From Aliidiomarina indica (GTDB lineage: Bacteria; Pseudomonadota; Gammaproteobacteria; Enterobacterales; Alteromonadaceae), in assembly GCF_015354615.1 (NCBI RefSeq), contig NZ_JACAVQ010000004.1, positions 62,001 through 126,000 on the forward strand: a DNA stretch of 64,000 nt. The letters are read 5' to 3'. Position numbers and translations under genes: made by a program. Of the stretch, positions 24,171-33,336 are shown piece by piece (within the stretch, counting starts at the first letter, position 1; every line of letters starts with the position of its first letter). The notes beneath the pieces are model-generated. The model made no database searches, was not told where the DNA came from, and worked only from the letters and a program-made list of their open reading frames with translations.

Positions 24171-26237
24171 TTACCGCTTTGCCGGCGGTCCGGCTATCGG
24201 TAAGGTATCTGCTGCCGCACTGTGCAGTAAATCGCGATATCCTTGTTTACCTTCAACGGGCGCTTTGAGGTATAAGGATTTCAAGCCTGTAATTTGATTT
24301 CGTCCGCGTGATTTACTGGTATACAAGAGCAAATCGGCGATACGAATCATATCTTCGAAAGGCGGGGGAAACTTCTCCATCCCCGGCGTGGCGGTATGCA
24401 GATAACCGCCACTTAACGTCACCCGTACCTTCTGTTCCTCACAATGAACGGGCTCCAAACTAATGGTATCGAGCACCCGCCGCGCCAGTGCCGGTAAGCC
24501 ATCCATATTGAACTGAGGCAGGAACAGTAAGAATTCCTCACCGCCCCAACGGACCACCATATCGTCGTGGCGCACCAAGCGTCGCAATCGGTCACCCACT
24601 TCCATCAGCACCTGATCTCCTGCGTCATGACCATAGGTGTCGTTAATGTGTTTAAAATGATCGATATCCAACAGAAAAACCGCGTAGTGTGGGTTTGTGC
24701 TTGATAGGGTTTGCAAACGTGCACTCATGGCTCGGCGGTTCCACAAGCCCGTGAGAGGGTCTTGCTTACTTTGTCGCGCCAAATCACGATTTGCTTGGTT
24801 TAATAATCCATTAAGGCGGCGCACTTTTAAAAAGCCAAGGCTAATTAAAACGATTAAGCAGATCAGCAAAAAGGCGACCAACAACATAAAGCGCTGAGTA
24901 CGTTCCCGCGCGGCAATATCTTGCTGCTGGAGGGCGCTTTCTTGTTCCAGCAGTCGAATCTGTAGCGATTTTTCTTGGGCTTCATATTGAATTTGAAGCT
25001 CGGAGAACACCCGATCGCGCTCCAACCGAAAGTGTTCTTCCCGCAACTGTGCCTGCTCTTTTAGCGCCGCCGCCTGGGCTTGATAGCGCCCTGCTAATTC
25101 GTTCGCATCGGCAATATGGGTAAGCAGGTTAGCAATTTGATGGGGGGCGGCAAAAGCGCGAAACGTCTGCTCAGCTTCTTGCATAGCAGCAAGGCCTTGC
25201 TCGTGATTGCCCTGTAATACGTCGATGTAGCCTAGATTAAACTCCATTACTGAGCGTTCATTGACGTTGTTCACCGATTCCGCCACGGCCACGCCAAGTC
25301 GCAAGTAGTGGGCGGCTTCGTCTAAGCGGCGTAGGTGCAACAAAGCGGCGCCGGCGTTGTTGTAACCGAGCATGTGAACACGGGTTGAGCCTTCATCGGC
25401 TGCCGACTCTGCGGCCCGTAAGAATAACTCTACAACTTCTTCCGACGGCCCATTTAAATTCTGCTCAGCATAACCTCGAATGAGCAATAATTCTGGTAAC
25501 CGATGGGTTAAACCGTGCGTCTTGGCGTCTTCGATCGCGTTATCGAGCAATAAGCCGGCAGCTGCGTAGTTGCCTAATGACAGTTGAATTCGAGCAATTT
25601 GAATATTGAGGTTTTGCCGTCGACGTTGGGTATGAATTGAATCAACATCCGTTAAATACACATGGGCCGCTAGCAGATGCTCGAGGGCTTCTTCAAAACG
25701 TTCATGGAACTGGAGGCCGCGGGCGATGGTGTGGTGCGCATGGTAGAGCACTCGCGGGTTGTCCACAAAAGGCAAGTTTTGCTCTATTTGTGGTACCAGT
25801 GCGAGGGCTTGTTCAATTTCATTGCGCTGCAGATAAATTTCCGCGTTTACGGTGAGAAGATCCACTGTCGCGTTGCTATTGTCTTGGGCCTCCGCAAGAA
25901 TGAGGGCCCTTTCTAATGAGGTTTGATACGTCATATCCTCGGGATTGTTTATCGCTTGCGCAATCAGTGAATAGCCTACAGCTCGGGCGTAAGTTTCAAT
26001 GGCTTGATTTGGGTCGATCTGATTGACGATCTCATCGAGCCATTCGTAATTGGTGGGGGTGGCATTGCGCCAATCCATCTGATCTAGCTGATGCTCGATG
26101 TCGGGGAGACGCTCGGCATAGCTTGGACTCGCTGGAACAAACCAGAGCAAGAAAAAGATGCCAAAAAAGCACAGGCGAACCGTGTTCGTTGTGAACAGAT
26201 CGTGATTTGGCATCGTGACTGACTTGGCACTGACCAT
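24171..26237 (-). CDS. Periplasmic TPR-sensor diguanylate cyclase
   Basis: The protein has 688 residues. A signal anchor (about 19-40) leads to a large periplasmic region of TPR-like helical repeats (about 50-420) that ends in a coiled coil rich in Gln and Glu. A second transmembrane helix (about 445-468, MLLVAFLLICLIVLISLGFL) connects to a cytoplasmic GGDEF domain (about 485-655). The active site is GGEEF (565-569) and the RxxD I-site is RHDD five residues before it. It should make c-di-GMP in response to an envelope signal or protein partner. It converges with ctaG; no partner gene is adjacent. Confidence 0.92.
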   Translation of the reverse strand: MVSAKSVTMPNHDLFTTNTVRLCFFGIFFLLWFVPASPSYAERLPDIEHQLDQMDWRNATPTNYEWLDEIVNQIDPNQAIETYARAVGYSLIAQAINNPEDMTYQTSLERALILAEAQDNSNATVDLLTVNAEIYLQRNEIEQALALVPQIEQNLPFVDNPRVLYHAHHTIARGLQFHERFEEALEHLLAAHVYLTDVDSIHTQRRRQNLNIQIARIQLSLGNYAAAGLLLDNAIEDAKTHGLTHRLPELLLIRGYAEQNLNGPSEEVVELFLRAAESAADEGSTRVHMLGYNNAGAALLHLRRLDEAAHYLRLGVAVAESVNNVNERSVMEFNLGYIDVLQGNHEQGLAAMQEAEQTFRAFAAPHQIANLLTHIADANELAGRYQAQAAALKEQAQLREEHFRLERDRVFSELQIQYEAQEKSLQIRLLEQESALQQQDIAARERTQRFMLLVAFLLICLIVLISLGFLKVRRLNGLLNQANRDLARQSKQDPLTGLWNRRAMSARLQTLSSTNPHYAVFLLDIDHFKHINDTYGHDAGDQVLMEVGDRLRRLVRHDDMVVRWGGEEFLLFLPQFNMDGLPALARRVLDTISLEPVHCEEQKVRVTLSGGYLHTATPGMEKFPPPFEDMIRIADLLLYTSKSRGRNQITGLKSLYLKAPVEGKQGYRDLLHSAAADTLPIAGPPAKR

Positions 26238-26388
26238 ACGTTACCCCTGTATTACCGCTGCCCGCGGTGACGCCTTATCCATAAAAGCGTTAGCAACATC
26301 TATTCAATGTTAGTAATAGATTGTTTATCCGAGTATGAATGGAGTTATCGGCCAATTCAACCGATGATTAAATTTACGGGTGTAGGTC

Positions 26389-26419
26389 AAAAATAGCCCA
26401 CGAAATGTGGGCTATTTTT
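26389..26419 (-). terminator. Rho-independent terminator after the S10 peptidase
   Basis: A perfect 13-bp inverted repeat, AAAAATAGCCCAC and GTGGGCTATTTTT, around a GAAAT loop. The flanking A and T runs make it usable in both directions. It lies 19 bp after the stop of the S10 peptidase gene. Confidence 0.9.
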
Positions 26420-26437
26420 ATCTAATCATGTGAGTGC

Positions 26438-27934
26438 TTACTCACCCCGATAGAACGCACGAAGGTCTTGCGCTAGTTGTTCCAATGATGGGTGGTGAAT
26501 ATACATCATGTGACCTGATTCGTAGTACTTCATGACCACACGATCGGTGTCCATGCCGTAATTACTAAACGAATGCTCGGTGGCAAAAAACGGGGTCGCC
26601 GCATCGTAATAACCGTTCGCAATAAAGATTCGGAAATCTTTGTTGCGCTGTTGGGTAATTGCAAAGTGCGGCGCGAGGTTGTGGAAGCCTTGTTGTTGAC
26701 CTCGCGGCAAGCTCCAATCCCAGCCTGCAAACACCTGTCCACTCAAAATACGATACTCGTCCGTGCGATCAACATTGAGGTTATTTTTCAGGTGGTAATT
26801 TATTGCCGCGGTGTAGGCACCATCAATGCCATAGCCGGAAGGGTCAGCAATTGGGGTTTCGCCCGCGTCATCACTTTCAATACCGATAAAGCGTGAATCG
26901 AGACGACCAACCACTTGGCCTCGGTCACGTAGGAGCTCTCGGAAGAAACGGTGCGGTACAATACGTAAACGGGTTTGTTCAATATAGTCTTTGCTAAGCC
27001 CGGTAAAATAGTGCAACCGCTCAACAATATGGGCGTGTTCTTCAGCGGAGATGCGGCTACCTTTGAGCAGCGCTACGCTCAGCTCTTCTATCGCAAACTG
27101 GCGCGCTTCATCTAAAAACGGCTCCAGCGCATCCGGCCGATTGGGTAAGGCATCATGATACCAAGCCGTGGCTGCATAGGTCGGTAAATACATGATAAAA
27201 GGCATGTCATTGCCATGGGCTACGCGGGTTGTTTGGAAATCAACAATCGACGAAATCAAATGAACGCCATTAAAGGTCATTGATCCCCATCCTTGTTGCA
27301 GTTCGGCTAGCAATGCACCGACGCGGGCGGTACCGTAGCTCTCTCCCGAGAGATACTTGGGCGAGTTCCAACGGTTGTGTTTGGAAACAAACATGCGAAT
27401 GAACTCTGCCAATACGCGGCCATCTTTCTGCACACCCCAAAAGTCGCTGTTACGGCCCTCACCAATGGCTCGGCTAAAGCCGGTACCAACTGGGTCGATA
27501 AAGACTAAGTCAGTAATATCGAGCAAACTATGCGGGTTATCGCGGAAGTCGTATGGCGCTGCGCCTGGATTCTCAGCATCGCTTGGCACCACAATTTTTT
27601 TCGGGCCATATAAACCGAGATGAAGCCATACGGACGATGAACCCGGACCGCCGTTGAATACGAATGTGATAGGGCGTTGATGACCATCACGCACGTCGGT
27701 GCGGAAATAGGCTGTCGAGAAAATACTGGCGATGGGGTTGCCGTCGTCATTGCGTATGATAGTGTCACCAGCTTCCGTGCGATAGCGGATGCGATCACCC
27801 TGAATGCGCACTTGCCCTTCGCCCGTCGCCCATTGCGACTGTTCAGCTTCACTCGCGGTGACGCTGAAGGAGGTGCTGGCCAGAAGCATGAGGCTAGCAA
27901 GCGTAATTAGAAAAAGACGTAACGGACCGAACAT
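26438..27934 (-). CDS. Exported S10 family serine carboxypeptidase
   Basis: The protein has 498 residues with a signal peptide of about 27 residues. S10 hallmarks are the oxyanion segment FNGGPGSSSVWLHLG, the nucleophile in YLSGESYGTARV, the catalytic Asp in GYYDAATPFFA and the catalytic His in YESGHMMYIH. It cleaves C-terminal residues from peptides, probably in the periplasm. Bacterial S10 members of this type are common in marine proteolytic species. The ATG at 27934 is preceded by AAGG about ten bases upstream; a TTG at 27940 is the alternative. A strong terminator follows the gene. Confidence 0.92.
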   Translation of the reverse strand: MFGPLRLFLITLASLMLLASTSFSVTASEAEQSQWATGEGQVRIQGDRIRYRTEAGDTIIRNDDGNPIASIFSTAYFRTDVRDGHQRPITFVFNGGPGSSSVWLHLGLYGPKKIVVPSDAENPGAAPYDFRDNPHSLLDITDLVFIDPVGTGFSRAIGEGRNSDFWGVQKDGRVLAEFIRMFVSKHNRWNSPKYLSGESYGTARVGALLAELQQGWGSMTFNGVHLISSIVDFQTTRVAHGNDMPFIMYLPTYAATAWYHDALPNRPDALEPFLDEARQFAIEELSVALLKGSRISAEEHAHIVERLHYFTGLSKDYIEQTRLRIVPHRFFRELLRDRGQVVGRLDSRFIGIESDDAGETPIADPSGYGIDGAYTAAINYHLKNNLNVDRTDEYRILSGQVFAGWDWSLPRGQQQGFHNLAPHFAITQQRNKDFRIFIANGYYDAATPFFATEHSFSNYGMDTDRVVMKYYESGHMMYIHHPSLEQLAQDLRAFYRGE

Positions 27935-28137
27935 AGTCAAATACCTTGTGTGTTAATCAGACATTTACCCTAGCTTAGTTCATGATTAAACCCTAGTTAA
28001 ACACGACCATTTTATGGCTATGAACGATAAGTTTCGATTTTTAAGCTTTCGCACGTATACTGGATTTCAATCACTTAGCGCTCGCGTCTATTGATTCCTA
28101 TTTCGTGCGTAAGAAGCCTCAGCTTCGTTAAGGACCC

Positions 28138-28650
28138 ATGACTATGTTTATGTTTCGGCGGACGCCCTCCAAGGGGCGACAATTTGTAGCCTTGCTTGGT
28201 TTTTTTGCAATTACTTATATCGTTGCTGCGATTGGTGCAGTGGGGTCGATGAACGCCCCAGAGTTTTATAATGACTTACAGTTACCCGCCTTTGCTCCTC
28301 CTGCATGGTTGTTTGGACCAGTATGGACAGTGCTTTACGGGATGATGGCCTTTGCGGCCTTTTTGGTGTGGCGCAAAGCAAGCTGGCGCGACGGTGATAC
28401 TGCACTTACCCTGTACCTCATTCAGTTGGCGCTGAACGGGCTGTGGAGCTGGCTGTTTTTTGCCTGGTTCAGCGGCATGTGGGCGTTTCTCGAAATTCTC
28501 CTGTTGTGGGTATTGATAGTTCTGACCACCATCGCGTTTTGGCGGCATAGCCGAACTGCGTCGCTACTTATGCTGCCGTACCTCGCCTGGGTAACTTTTG
28601 CTGCGGTACTCACCTTTAGTATTTGGCGTTTAAACCCAGTCGTATTGTAA
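28138..28650 (+). CDS. tspO: TspO/MBR family tryptophan-rich sensory protein
   Basis: The protein has 170 residues with five transmembrane helices, the family architecture. Signatures are the loop LQLPAFAPPAWLFGPVWTVLYGMMAFAAFLVW (the PPxWxFxPVWTxLY motif), the second-half NGLWSWLFFAWF, and LPYLAWVTFAAVLTFSIWRLN. TspO proteins bind tetrapyrroles and affect porphyrin degradation and redox regulation. The gene stands alone between the divergent S10 peptidase and the pgs operon. Several in-frame ATG codons lie at the start; I use the first. Confidence 0.9.
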   Translation: MTMFMFRRTPSKGRQFVALLGFFAITYIVAAIGAVGSMNAPEFYNDLQLPAFAPPAWLFGPVWTVLYGMMAFAAFLVWRKASWRDGDTALTLYLIQLALNGLWSWLFFAWFSGMWAFLEILLLWVLIVLTTIAFWRHSRTASLLMLPYLAWVTFAAVLTFSIWRLNPVVL

Positions 28651-28669
28651 TTCCCTTTCCTGTAATACC

Positions 28670-28692
28670 CCCTCGGTCGGTTCGACTGAGGG
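28670..28692 (+). terminator. Hairpin after tspO, probable terminator
   Basis: A 10-bp stem, CCCTCGGTCG and CGACTGAGGG (one G-U pair), with a GTT loop, begins 19 bp after the tspO stop. The immediate downstream is C-rich and a T-run (CCTTTTCT) comes only later, so intrinsic termination is plausible but not certain. Confidence 0.5.
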
Positions 28693-28743
28693 TCCCAATC
28701 CCCATCCTTTTCTAAAAGCTAAGTAAAGACGGCCTCGCTGCCT

Positions 28744-28771
28744 TTGCGTTTTTGCTAATACCCGTTATAAA
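28744..28771 (+). promoter_or_regulatory. Possible sigma-70 promoter of the pgs operon
   Basis: TTGCGT at 28744-28749 and TATAAA at 28766-28771 are separated by 16 bp, 55 bp before the pgsB start codon. The match is reasonable in an A/T-rich gap, but this is a by-eye call. Confidence 0.35.
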
Positions 28772-28825
28772 TCTTTACATAGAAAATTTATTTCCCCCAA
28801 TATGTTACAAGGACAGGGAGCTCCA

Positions 28826-30031
28826 ATGGCTATACCCGATATGTTAGCCATCACGATAAGCTTGTGGGCATTACTGGTGATTGCGGTTCTCTGGGAAGCA
28901 TGGCGACACAAAAAAATTGTCGAGCAAATCCCAGTACGAATTCATGTGAATGGCACCCGCGGAAAAACCAGTGTTACTCGATTAATTGCGGCTGGTCTGC
29001 GCGGTGGTGGTAAACGCGTGTGTGCGAAAACCACAGGATCCGCTGCGGCCTTCACAGATCCAGAAGGACGTGAGTTTCCTCTGTATCGTGTGGCAGGTGC
29101 CAACATTATCGAGCAAATGCGTTTGCTCAAACGCATGGCGCAATTAAAGCCTGAAATCGTGGTGCTCGAATGCATGGCATTGCAACCTCACTACCAATCC
29201 TTAACTGAGCTGAAAATGGTTCGCTCTACCCTTGGCGTGGTCACCAATGCGCGGGCCGATCACCTTGATGTGATGGGCCCTGGTGAACGCGATGTGGCCC
29301 TCGCCCTTGCCGGCAGCAGCCCCGTAAATGGCGCGCTATATACCGCAGAGCAGGATCTCATTGATGTATTTGAAATGGCCTGTGCGGATCGAAAAAGTAC
29401 CCTGCATCAGGTAACAGCAGATGAAGTGAATGCTATTGGCCATGACACTTTAAGCCAGTTTCAGTATTCAGAGCACGCCGAAAATGTAGCGCTGGCATTA
29501 AATGTTTGTGCCCACCTAGGGGTGGATCGCGACGACGCGTTGCGCGGCATGATTCAGTTGCAACCTGAGGCGGGCGGAATGCGCCTGCTACACGTGAATT
29601 ACTTTCAACGCGACATTATTTTTGTCAACGCATTTGCTGCCAATGACCCGGAGTCTACAGGTCGAATCTGGACCGAACTGTGTGAGAAAGAAGGCGCTGA
29701 TCGGCGCAAGATTGCTTTGGTGAACTGTCGCGCTGATCGCCCTCATCGTTCAATGCAAATTGCTGAGGCAATTGTGACTTGGCCCGCGGCGGACCGGTAT
29801 TTGGTGATGGGTACAGGAACGTCGATTTTTGTTCGCTACGCAATGAAAGCGGGGCTTGATCCAAACAAAGTACTGGTGATGGAGCATGCGGACATGGTGG
29901 AAGTGACAGAAACTATTCTCGAAGAGAGTCATCGGCATGCGTTGGTCGTAGGGATGGCGAATATTCACGGCGGTGGAGAGGAAGTGGCGCGTTTCTTCCA
30001 TAATCGCGCCACCATGGAGGAAGATTTGTGA
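28826..30031 (+). CDS. pgsB: Poly-gamma-glutamate synthase subunit PgsB (CapB)
   Basis: The protein has 401 residues. An N-terminal membrane helix (about 5-24) is followed by a Mur-ligase-like ATPase: P-loop in HVNGTRGKTSVTRL (42-49), then VVLECMALQPHYQ, VVTNARADHLDVMGPG and a C-terminal NCRADRPHRSMQ block. PgsB adds glutamate units to the growing gamma-linked chain, with ATP forming an acyl phosphate at the membrane. I start at the ATG at 28826 because of GGGAG upstream, not at 28802. It overlaps pgsC by 4 bp. Confidence 0.92.
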   Translation: MAIPDMLAITISLWALLVIAVLWEAWRHKKIVEQIPVRIHVNGTRGKTSVTRLIAAGLRGGGKRVCAKTTGSAAAFTDPEGREFPLYRVAGANIIEQMRLLKRMAQLKPEIVVLECMALQPHYQSLTELKMVRSTLGVVTNARADHLDVMGPGERDVALALAGSSPVNGALYTAEQDLIDVFEMACADRKSTLHQVTADEVNAIGHDTLSQFQYSEHAENVALALNVCAHLGVDRDDALRGMIQLQPEAGGMRLLHVNYFQRDIIFVNAFAANDPESTGRIWTELCEKEGADRRKIALVNCRADRPHRSMQIAEAIVTWPAADRYLVMGTGTSIFVRYAMKAGLDPNKVLVMEHADMVEVTETILEESHRHALVVGMANIHGGGEEVARFFHNRATMEEDL

Positions 30032-30603
30032 TTGCACTCAATATATTAGCCGTTGCCATTGGTATCGGCCTGTTTTTTACATTGTTACTGAGTCAGGTGT
30101 TTGGCTTGGCGGCTGGGGGCTTGGTGGTACCGGGCTATATGGCGCTGCAGCTCATGAACCCACTCAATATTGTGATTACCCTAGCGGCCGCCTGGATCAC
30201 CTTCGCCATCGTGCGTTTGATTGCAAGCTACGCCATCATCTATGGTCGTCGCCAAACAATCATCATGATTCTAACCGGTTATCTGATTGCCGGGTTCTTC
30301 GATTTATTCCTCGGGAACTTGATTGCCTTTATGGATCTACAAATGGTGGCAGAAACCGGTGACGGCGAAGCAAAAGTGGCGCAATTAGAGTATCCGGTGG
30401 TGATGTCGGTGATGGAAAGCAGCATCATTGGCTACATTATCCCAGGTTTGATCGCGATTTGGTTTGATCGCCAAGGGGTTTTACAAACACTCTGTGGACT
30501 GGCTGTCACCGCGGTTTTGGTGCGGTTGGCGTTAATTGTCATTATGCCGGAAACCTTGGCGGCCTATGAGGCTTCACAAGCGTTTCGTGTCCCGGGCTGG
30601 TAA
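30028..30603 (+). CDS. pgsC: Poly-gamma-glutamate synthase subunit PgsC (CapC)
   Basis: The protein has 191 residues with about five membrane helices. It matches the PgsC/CapC family, with the glycine-rich start GIGLFFTLLLSQVFGLAAGGLVVPGYMAL and a NPLNIVITL second helix. It forms the membrane part of the polymer synthase with PgsB. It starts on GTG inside the end of pgsB (GTGA overlap), which implies coupled translation. A C-terminal extension (MPETLAAYEASQAFRVPGW) follows the last helix. Confidence 0.9.
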   Translation: MIALNILAVAIGIGLFFTLLLSQVFGLAAGGLVVPGYMALQLMNPLNIVITLAAAWITFAIVRLIASYAIIYGRRQTIIMILTGYLIAGFFDLFLGNLIAFMDLQMVAETGDGEAKVAQLEYPVVMSVMESSIIGYIIPGLIAIWFDRQGVLQTLCGLAVTAVLVRLALIVIMPETLAAYEASQAFRVPGW

Positions 30604-30613
30604 GGAGTAACCC

Positions 30614-31765
30614 ATGAAGAATTATACCAAAATTTATTGGCGTTCATCTCAAGTACCCACGTGGGGCCTTGTCTTCTTGGCGCTTGCGGCATTGGCGATT
30701 TTTGCGATAGCAGAAGGGGTGCAAAAGCGCGATCCTGTGGTGGAAGAAAATTATGCCACCATGGTGACTGCTTCCCGCACCGTGCGCGACGCCATTGAAG
30801 TGCTTCGACCTATTCGCGGGCAGGTTCAGCCCATTAATCCTGAGTTCGACCCCCAGCGCTCCGGCTTAATTGGCACCGCATCGAGTATTGTAACCACCAC
30901 CCGTGGCGGACTCGAATCAAAGCAAACCTCAGTGAACCCGAATTGGGCAGCCGTTGCGGTAAAGCTTCTGGCACAGGCGGGGGTTGAGGAAGGTGATTTA
31001 GTCGCGGTAGCCGTGTCCGGATCGTTTCCGGGCTTGAACTTAGCGGTGTACGCAGCATTAGAGGCGATGGGCGCTGAACCGGTCATTATCGCGTCAGGCT
31101 CGTCATCTCAGTGGGGAGCCAATGTTCCAGACATGCTCTGGTTAGATATGGAACGGGAACTGCGTCGTGCTGGAATCTTTTCATTAAAACCTATCGCAGC
31201 GTCGATCGGAGGAGTTGAAGATCGAGGCATCGATTTGCCGCAAGAAGGTGTGGCGAGTGTGCGCCGTAGCATTGAGCGTGCCGATATTCGTTTCTTGCAA
31301 CCGGGGAGCTATCAAGAGGCGGTTGCTGATCGCATCGCCCTGTATCGAGAACATTCCGAAGGCCGCAAATACGCCGCCTTTGTTAACGTAGGAGGGGGTG
31401 CCACTATCGTTGGGCCGCCTGGTATTGATAGCCAATTCCGCTCTGGACTCCAATACAATGCGCCGGCACGGGCTTTTGCGGTCGATACGGTGATGGGCTA
31501 TTTCTTACGTGAACGGGTACCTGTGATTCATTTTATTGGCGTGAATAATCTTGCGGAGCGTCATGGTTTGCCGATTGCGCCGGAAGAAGTGGTGCCGGTG
31601 GGAGCGGGTGGCGTCTACACGGCGAGCACCTACCGACGCGGCTTGGCGTTGTTTCTTGGCTTAGCGCTAATAGGGCTGACTTGGCTCATGGTGTATTCCG
31701 ACGGTATTGGTACGTTCTGGCGCGGCAAAGGGAAAGGCGGCAAAGGCGTGCGCCCTATGGTTTAG
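30614..31765 (+). CDS. pgsW: Poly-gamma-glutamate system protein (PgsW-like)
   Basis: The protein has 383 residues with a helix near each end (about 18-36 and 345-363) and a large soluble part between, probably facing the periplasm. I recognise it as the poly-gamma-glutamate system protein that accompanies pgsB and pgsC in some Gram-negative bacteria. Notable stretches are LIGTASSIVTTTRGGLESKQTS, AVSGSFPGLNLAVYAALEAMGAEP and FVNVGGGATIVGPPG. The basic, glycine-rich tail is GKGKGGKGVRP. Its role is unknown; it may replace PgsA in polymer export. It lies 10 bp after pgsC and ends the operon. Confidence 0.82.
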   Translation: MKNYTKIYWRSSQVPTWGLVFLALAALAIFAIAEGVQKRDPVVEENYATMVTASRTVRDAIEVLRPIRGQVQPINPEFDPQRSGLIGTASSIVTTTRGGLESKQTSVNPNWAAVAVKLLAQAGVEEGDLVAVAVSGSFPGLNLAVYAALEAMGAEPVIIASGSSSQWGANVPDMLWLDMERELRRAGIFSLKPIAASIGGVEDRGIDLPQEGVASVRRSIERADIRFLQPGSYQEAVADRIALYREHSEGRKYAAFVNVGGGATIVGPPGIDSQFRSGLQYNAPARAFAVDTVMGYFLRERVPVIHFIGVNNLAERHGLPIAPEEVVPVGAGGVYTASTYRRGLALFLGLALIGLTWLMVYSDGIGTFWRGKGKGGKGVRPMV

Positions 31766-31791
31766 GCCCGCAGCCAATAATTGCTAATCTA

Positions 31792-31830
31792 GGGCGCCCC
31801 TAGTTTCTAGTGTGGCGCCCCTGCTTTTTT
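31792..31830 (+). terminator. Rho-independent terminator of the pgs operon
   Basis: GGGCGCC and GGCGCCC arms, with an inner CTAG-TTT-CTAG stem, are followed by CTGC and a run of six T. It lies 26 bp after pgsW and 12 bp before the end of the convergent MFS gene. Confidence 0.8.
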
Positions 31831-31841
31831 GTACGATTTAT

Positions 31842-33191
31842 TTATCCGCCTAAATGCATGGTTTTACCGTCTAACCCATGTCCCTTCGGACCGCGTTCGG
31901 TTTGCCATAACTTAAAGGCAAAGTAGAGGCCACAGGCAACCAACCCCGTATACACCCACATGCCGGGCGCGTAACCTGTGGGATTGAGTGGCCCAGCCTC
32001 ATTGATATCATTGAGAATACCAATGGCTAATGGAACGACCGCCCACCCTACCTGCTGGCACAAAGTCATCATGGCATAGGCGGATCCCAAACGCGCGCCA
32101 TCCACGATGTATGCCACTGAGGGCCACATCACCGCAGGAATTAATGAGAACACGGTGCCTAGCATAAAAATAACGATCATCAATGTGAGGGGCACAGGCT
32201 CACTGCCAATGAACGGGATGGTAAGTTGCACAAGTGGGCCCGGAGGCAAATAGGTCACCGCTAAAAATAGCGGCAGCATAATCAAGGTACCTACTGCCAT
32301 AAAGAGCGAACGTTTGCCCACCTTGTCGACTAAGAGCCCAAATATAGGCGTTAGAATAATGGCAGCTACAGGAAGCATGCTGCTGAGCAATCCTGCGGCC
32401 TCCCGGCTGACCCCATGGGCTTGCTGGAAGTAATCAATAGCGAAGGTGCGGAACGGGAATATAGTGGCGTAGAACACCACACAGAGAGCGACAATATACC
32501 AATAAGACGCAGAGAACTTATACAGGCTCTTTACATCTAGTTTTTCCGTGGCACTGGGTGTGGCAAGTTGGAAACGTCCTTTTGCACGTTTTTCGGCAAC
32601 CCAATAAAGGATAGCGGCGGTAACGGATACACAGGCTACGCCAGTGGCCAACCACAGCGGATCATGCCAATTGGCGTACAGGGGGCCGGCAAAATTGGGT
32701 GACCAATCGGCAGACGCAGTTCCTAGCCGGGAAATGGACAAGTTAATGCCGAAGGCAAAGCTCAGTTCGCGCCCTTTAAACCACTTGGCGAGTACTGTGG
32801 TGGCCGCCACAATCAGCGGCTCGGCTCCGATCCCAAGCAGGAAACGTCCGGCGAGTATCACTTCAAAGCGGGAGCTGATTACGGTGAGCACCGCCGCTAA
32901 CAAACAGATCAGGGCGAAGACAACAATGGCGCGCTGTGTTCCCCAGCGATCGATAATATACCCCCCGGCTAGCAGCACCATGAGCGCCGCAATGTTATAA
33001 CCGGTCGAGAGCCAGCCAATTTGTTGATAGCTGAAATCGAGCTGTGTACGCATCAGGTCGACCACAGGCCATAACGAATCGTAAACGTAATAATTGCCAA
33101 ACATGGCGAGGCTCACAAAGAGCAGAACCGTCCAGCGATAAAGAGGACTAGGGGGCGGCAAATGCGCCTGAGAAGCATCGGTGTTATGCAT
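31842..33191 (-). CDS. MFS transporter
   Basis: The protein has 449 residues with twelve predicted helices. It is a major-facilitator permease: the loop 2-3 motif appears as GGYIIDRWGTQRAIV, and the repeat in the second half as GLLVDKVGKRSLFMAVG. The pattern, including MFGNYYVYDSLWPVVDLMR near the start, recalls the MFSD1-like group that exports or imports small peptides or organic acids; that assignment is tentative. The substrate cannot be derived from the sequence. It is transcribed toward the pgs operon and divergently from the nucleotidase gene. Confidence 0.85.
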   Translation of the reverse strand: MHNTDASQAHLPPPSPLYRWTVLLFVSLAMFGNYYVYDSLWPVVDLMRTQLDFSYQQIGWLSTGYNIAALMVLLAGGYIIDRWGTQRAIVVFALICLLAAVLTVISSRFEVILAGRFLLGIGAEPLIVAATTVLAKWFKGRELSFAFGINLSISRLGTASADWSPNFAGPLYANWHDPLWLATGVACVSVTAAILYWVAEKRAKGRFQLATPSATEKLDVKSLYKFSASYWYIVALCVVFYATIFPFRTFAIDYFQQAHGVSREAAGLLSSMLPVAAIILTPIFGLLVDKVGKRSLFMAVGTLIMLPLFLAVTYLPPGPLVQLTIPFIGSEPVPLTLMIVIFMLGTVFSLIPAVMWPSVAYIVDGARLGSAYAMMTLCQQVGWAVVPLAIGILNDINEAGPLNPTGYAPGMWVYTGLVACGLYFAFKLWQTERGPKGHGLDGKTMHLGG

Positions 33192-33336
33192 AATTTATTG
33201 TTCTTTTAAAAGGTTAGATTGCATCATAACTCAGGGTTCTGAGGTCGTCATCCCCGCTGTCGTTTCACATTTGAGCCATCGGCGATTACACTTTAAAGGT
33301 AATTATCTGTAACTGACTGACGCAAGGAGTGAGGGT

